A DNA stretch of 22,988 nucleotides from an uncultured Clostridium sp. (GTDB lineage: Bacteria; Bacillota; Clostridia; Clostridiales; Clostridiaceae). Shown piece by piece: positions 22,674 through 22,988 of the stretch. A model generated the notes under the pieces. The model did no database searches. It was not told the origin of the DNA and saw nothing but the letters and a program-made list of their open reading frames with translations. Position numbers and translations under genes: made by a program. The stretch covers positions 1 to 22,988 of the forward strand of contig CAKVFO010000045.1 in the NCBI GenBank assembly GCA_934746785.1, in the 5' to 3' direction. The first letter of the stretch is position 1. Each line of letters opens with the position of its first letter.

Positions 22674-22988
22674 CTAAAGCATTTCATTTCGCAATTTCTC
22701 AATTAATTCTTGAAAATATACTGGAAGCTCAGAATTAAATTCCATGTATTCTTTTGTTGTTGGATGAATAAATCCCAATATCTTCGCATGAAGAACCTGA
22801 CCTTCTAGTTTAAACTTCTGTTTCTTAAATCCATATAAAGGATCTCCTATTAAAGGATGACCAATAGAAGCCATATGTACTCTAATTTGATGAGTTCTAC
22901 CTGTCTCTAAAATACACTTTATTAAAGTTGTATTATTATATCTTTCTAGAACTTCATAATGAGTTACAGCGCTTCTCCCCCCTTCAAC
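22674..22988 (-). CDS. RluD-type ribosomal large subunit pseudouridine synthase, C-terminal part
   Basis: The last 104 residues of an RluA/RluD family pseudouridine synthase; the N-terminal two thirds, including the catalytic Asp motif, are beyond the right edge. Visible: VEGGRSAVTHYEVLERY, the conserved LETGRTHQIRVHMASIGHP and LIGDPLYG, then LHAKILGFIHPTTKEYMEF. A shorter frame starting at the internal Met (22874) is not a real gene start. It lies just upstream of pyrR, the usual clostridial rluD-pyrR order (lspA would be expected beyond the edge). Confidence 0.94.
   Translation of the reverse strand, partial: VEGGRSAVTHYEVLERYNNTTLIKCILETGRTHQIRVHMASIGHPLIGDPLYGFKKQKFKLEGQVLHAKILGFIHPTTKEYMEFNSELPVYFQELIEKLRNEML

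Noticed and set aside
1..22988. CRISPR arrays, tRNA or rRNA genes, riboswitches, insertion sequences, prophage genes
   Set aside because: No regularly spaced repeats, cloverleaf sequences, long conserved leader structures, transposase or phage genes were recognised; nearly all the sequence is accounted for by ordinary genes.

Overview
The window is a low-GC Firmicutes chromosome segment. An endospore-forming Clostridium or close relative is the best fit: coding DNA is very AT-rich, AGGAGG-type ribosome binding sites are strong, a complete spoIIIAA-AH sporulation operon is present, and the order efp / CD1247-like gene / spoIIIA / Asp23 (yqhY) / nusB / folD / xseA / xseB / ispA / dxs is the conserved clostridial arrangement. 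Compared with Bacillus subtilis, accB and accC are missing between spoIIIAH and yqhY. All genes lie on the minus strand except one (rqcH), so the text below follows transcription from high to low coordinates within each block.

Right edge (20.9-23.0 kb, minus): the C-terminal part of an RluD-type pseudouridine synthase (cut by the window end), pyrR, and a THUMP-domain RNA methyltransferase. They end at a bidirectional terminator shared with the convergent plus-strand gene rqcH (19.05-20.8 kb), the ribosome quality-control factor. Left of rqcH, divergently transcribed, is an unrecognised lipoprotein gene with its own terminator.

Middle (12.3-17.8 kb, minus): a nine-gene type IV pilus or pseudopilus operon. 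It encodes a PilB-type ATPase, a PilC-type platform protein, four prepilin-like proteins matching a GspH-I-J-K / ComGD-GE-GF-GG set, and three small PilM-, PilN- and PilO-like assembly proteins. Most genes overlap. No obvious major pilin, prepilin peptidase or PilT is present here. The PilM-like protein is short and degenerate, and the fourth prepilin-like gene has no normal start codon in its frame. This is the most unusual part of the window.

Next come efp, with a clear extended -10 promoter carrying repeats, a small zinc-ribbon protein of the CD1247 type, and the spoIIIA operon (5.85-10.9 kb), which builds the mother-cell side of the SpoIIIA-SpoIIQ channel. SpoIIIAA/AB are themselves distant relatives of secretion ATPase and platform proteins. 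Left of this are yqhY (Asp23 family) with a strong SigA-type promoter and terminator, then a housekeeping run: nusB (antitermination), folD (one-carbon metabolism, with a lysine-to-glutamine change at the cyclohydrolase site), xseA-xseB (exonuclease VII), ispA and dxs (isoprenoid precursors; dxs is cut at the left edge).

No rRNA, tRNA, CRISPR array, insertion sequence or prophage was seen. No gene-free stretch exceeds 300 bases. Several start codons were set downstream of the longest open frame because the ribosome binding site lies inside the longer version (nusB, spoIIIAH, AG, AD, AA, one prepilin, PilN-like, rqcH).
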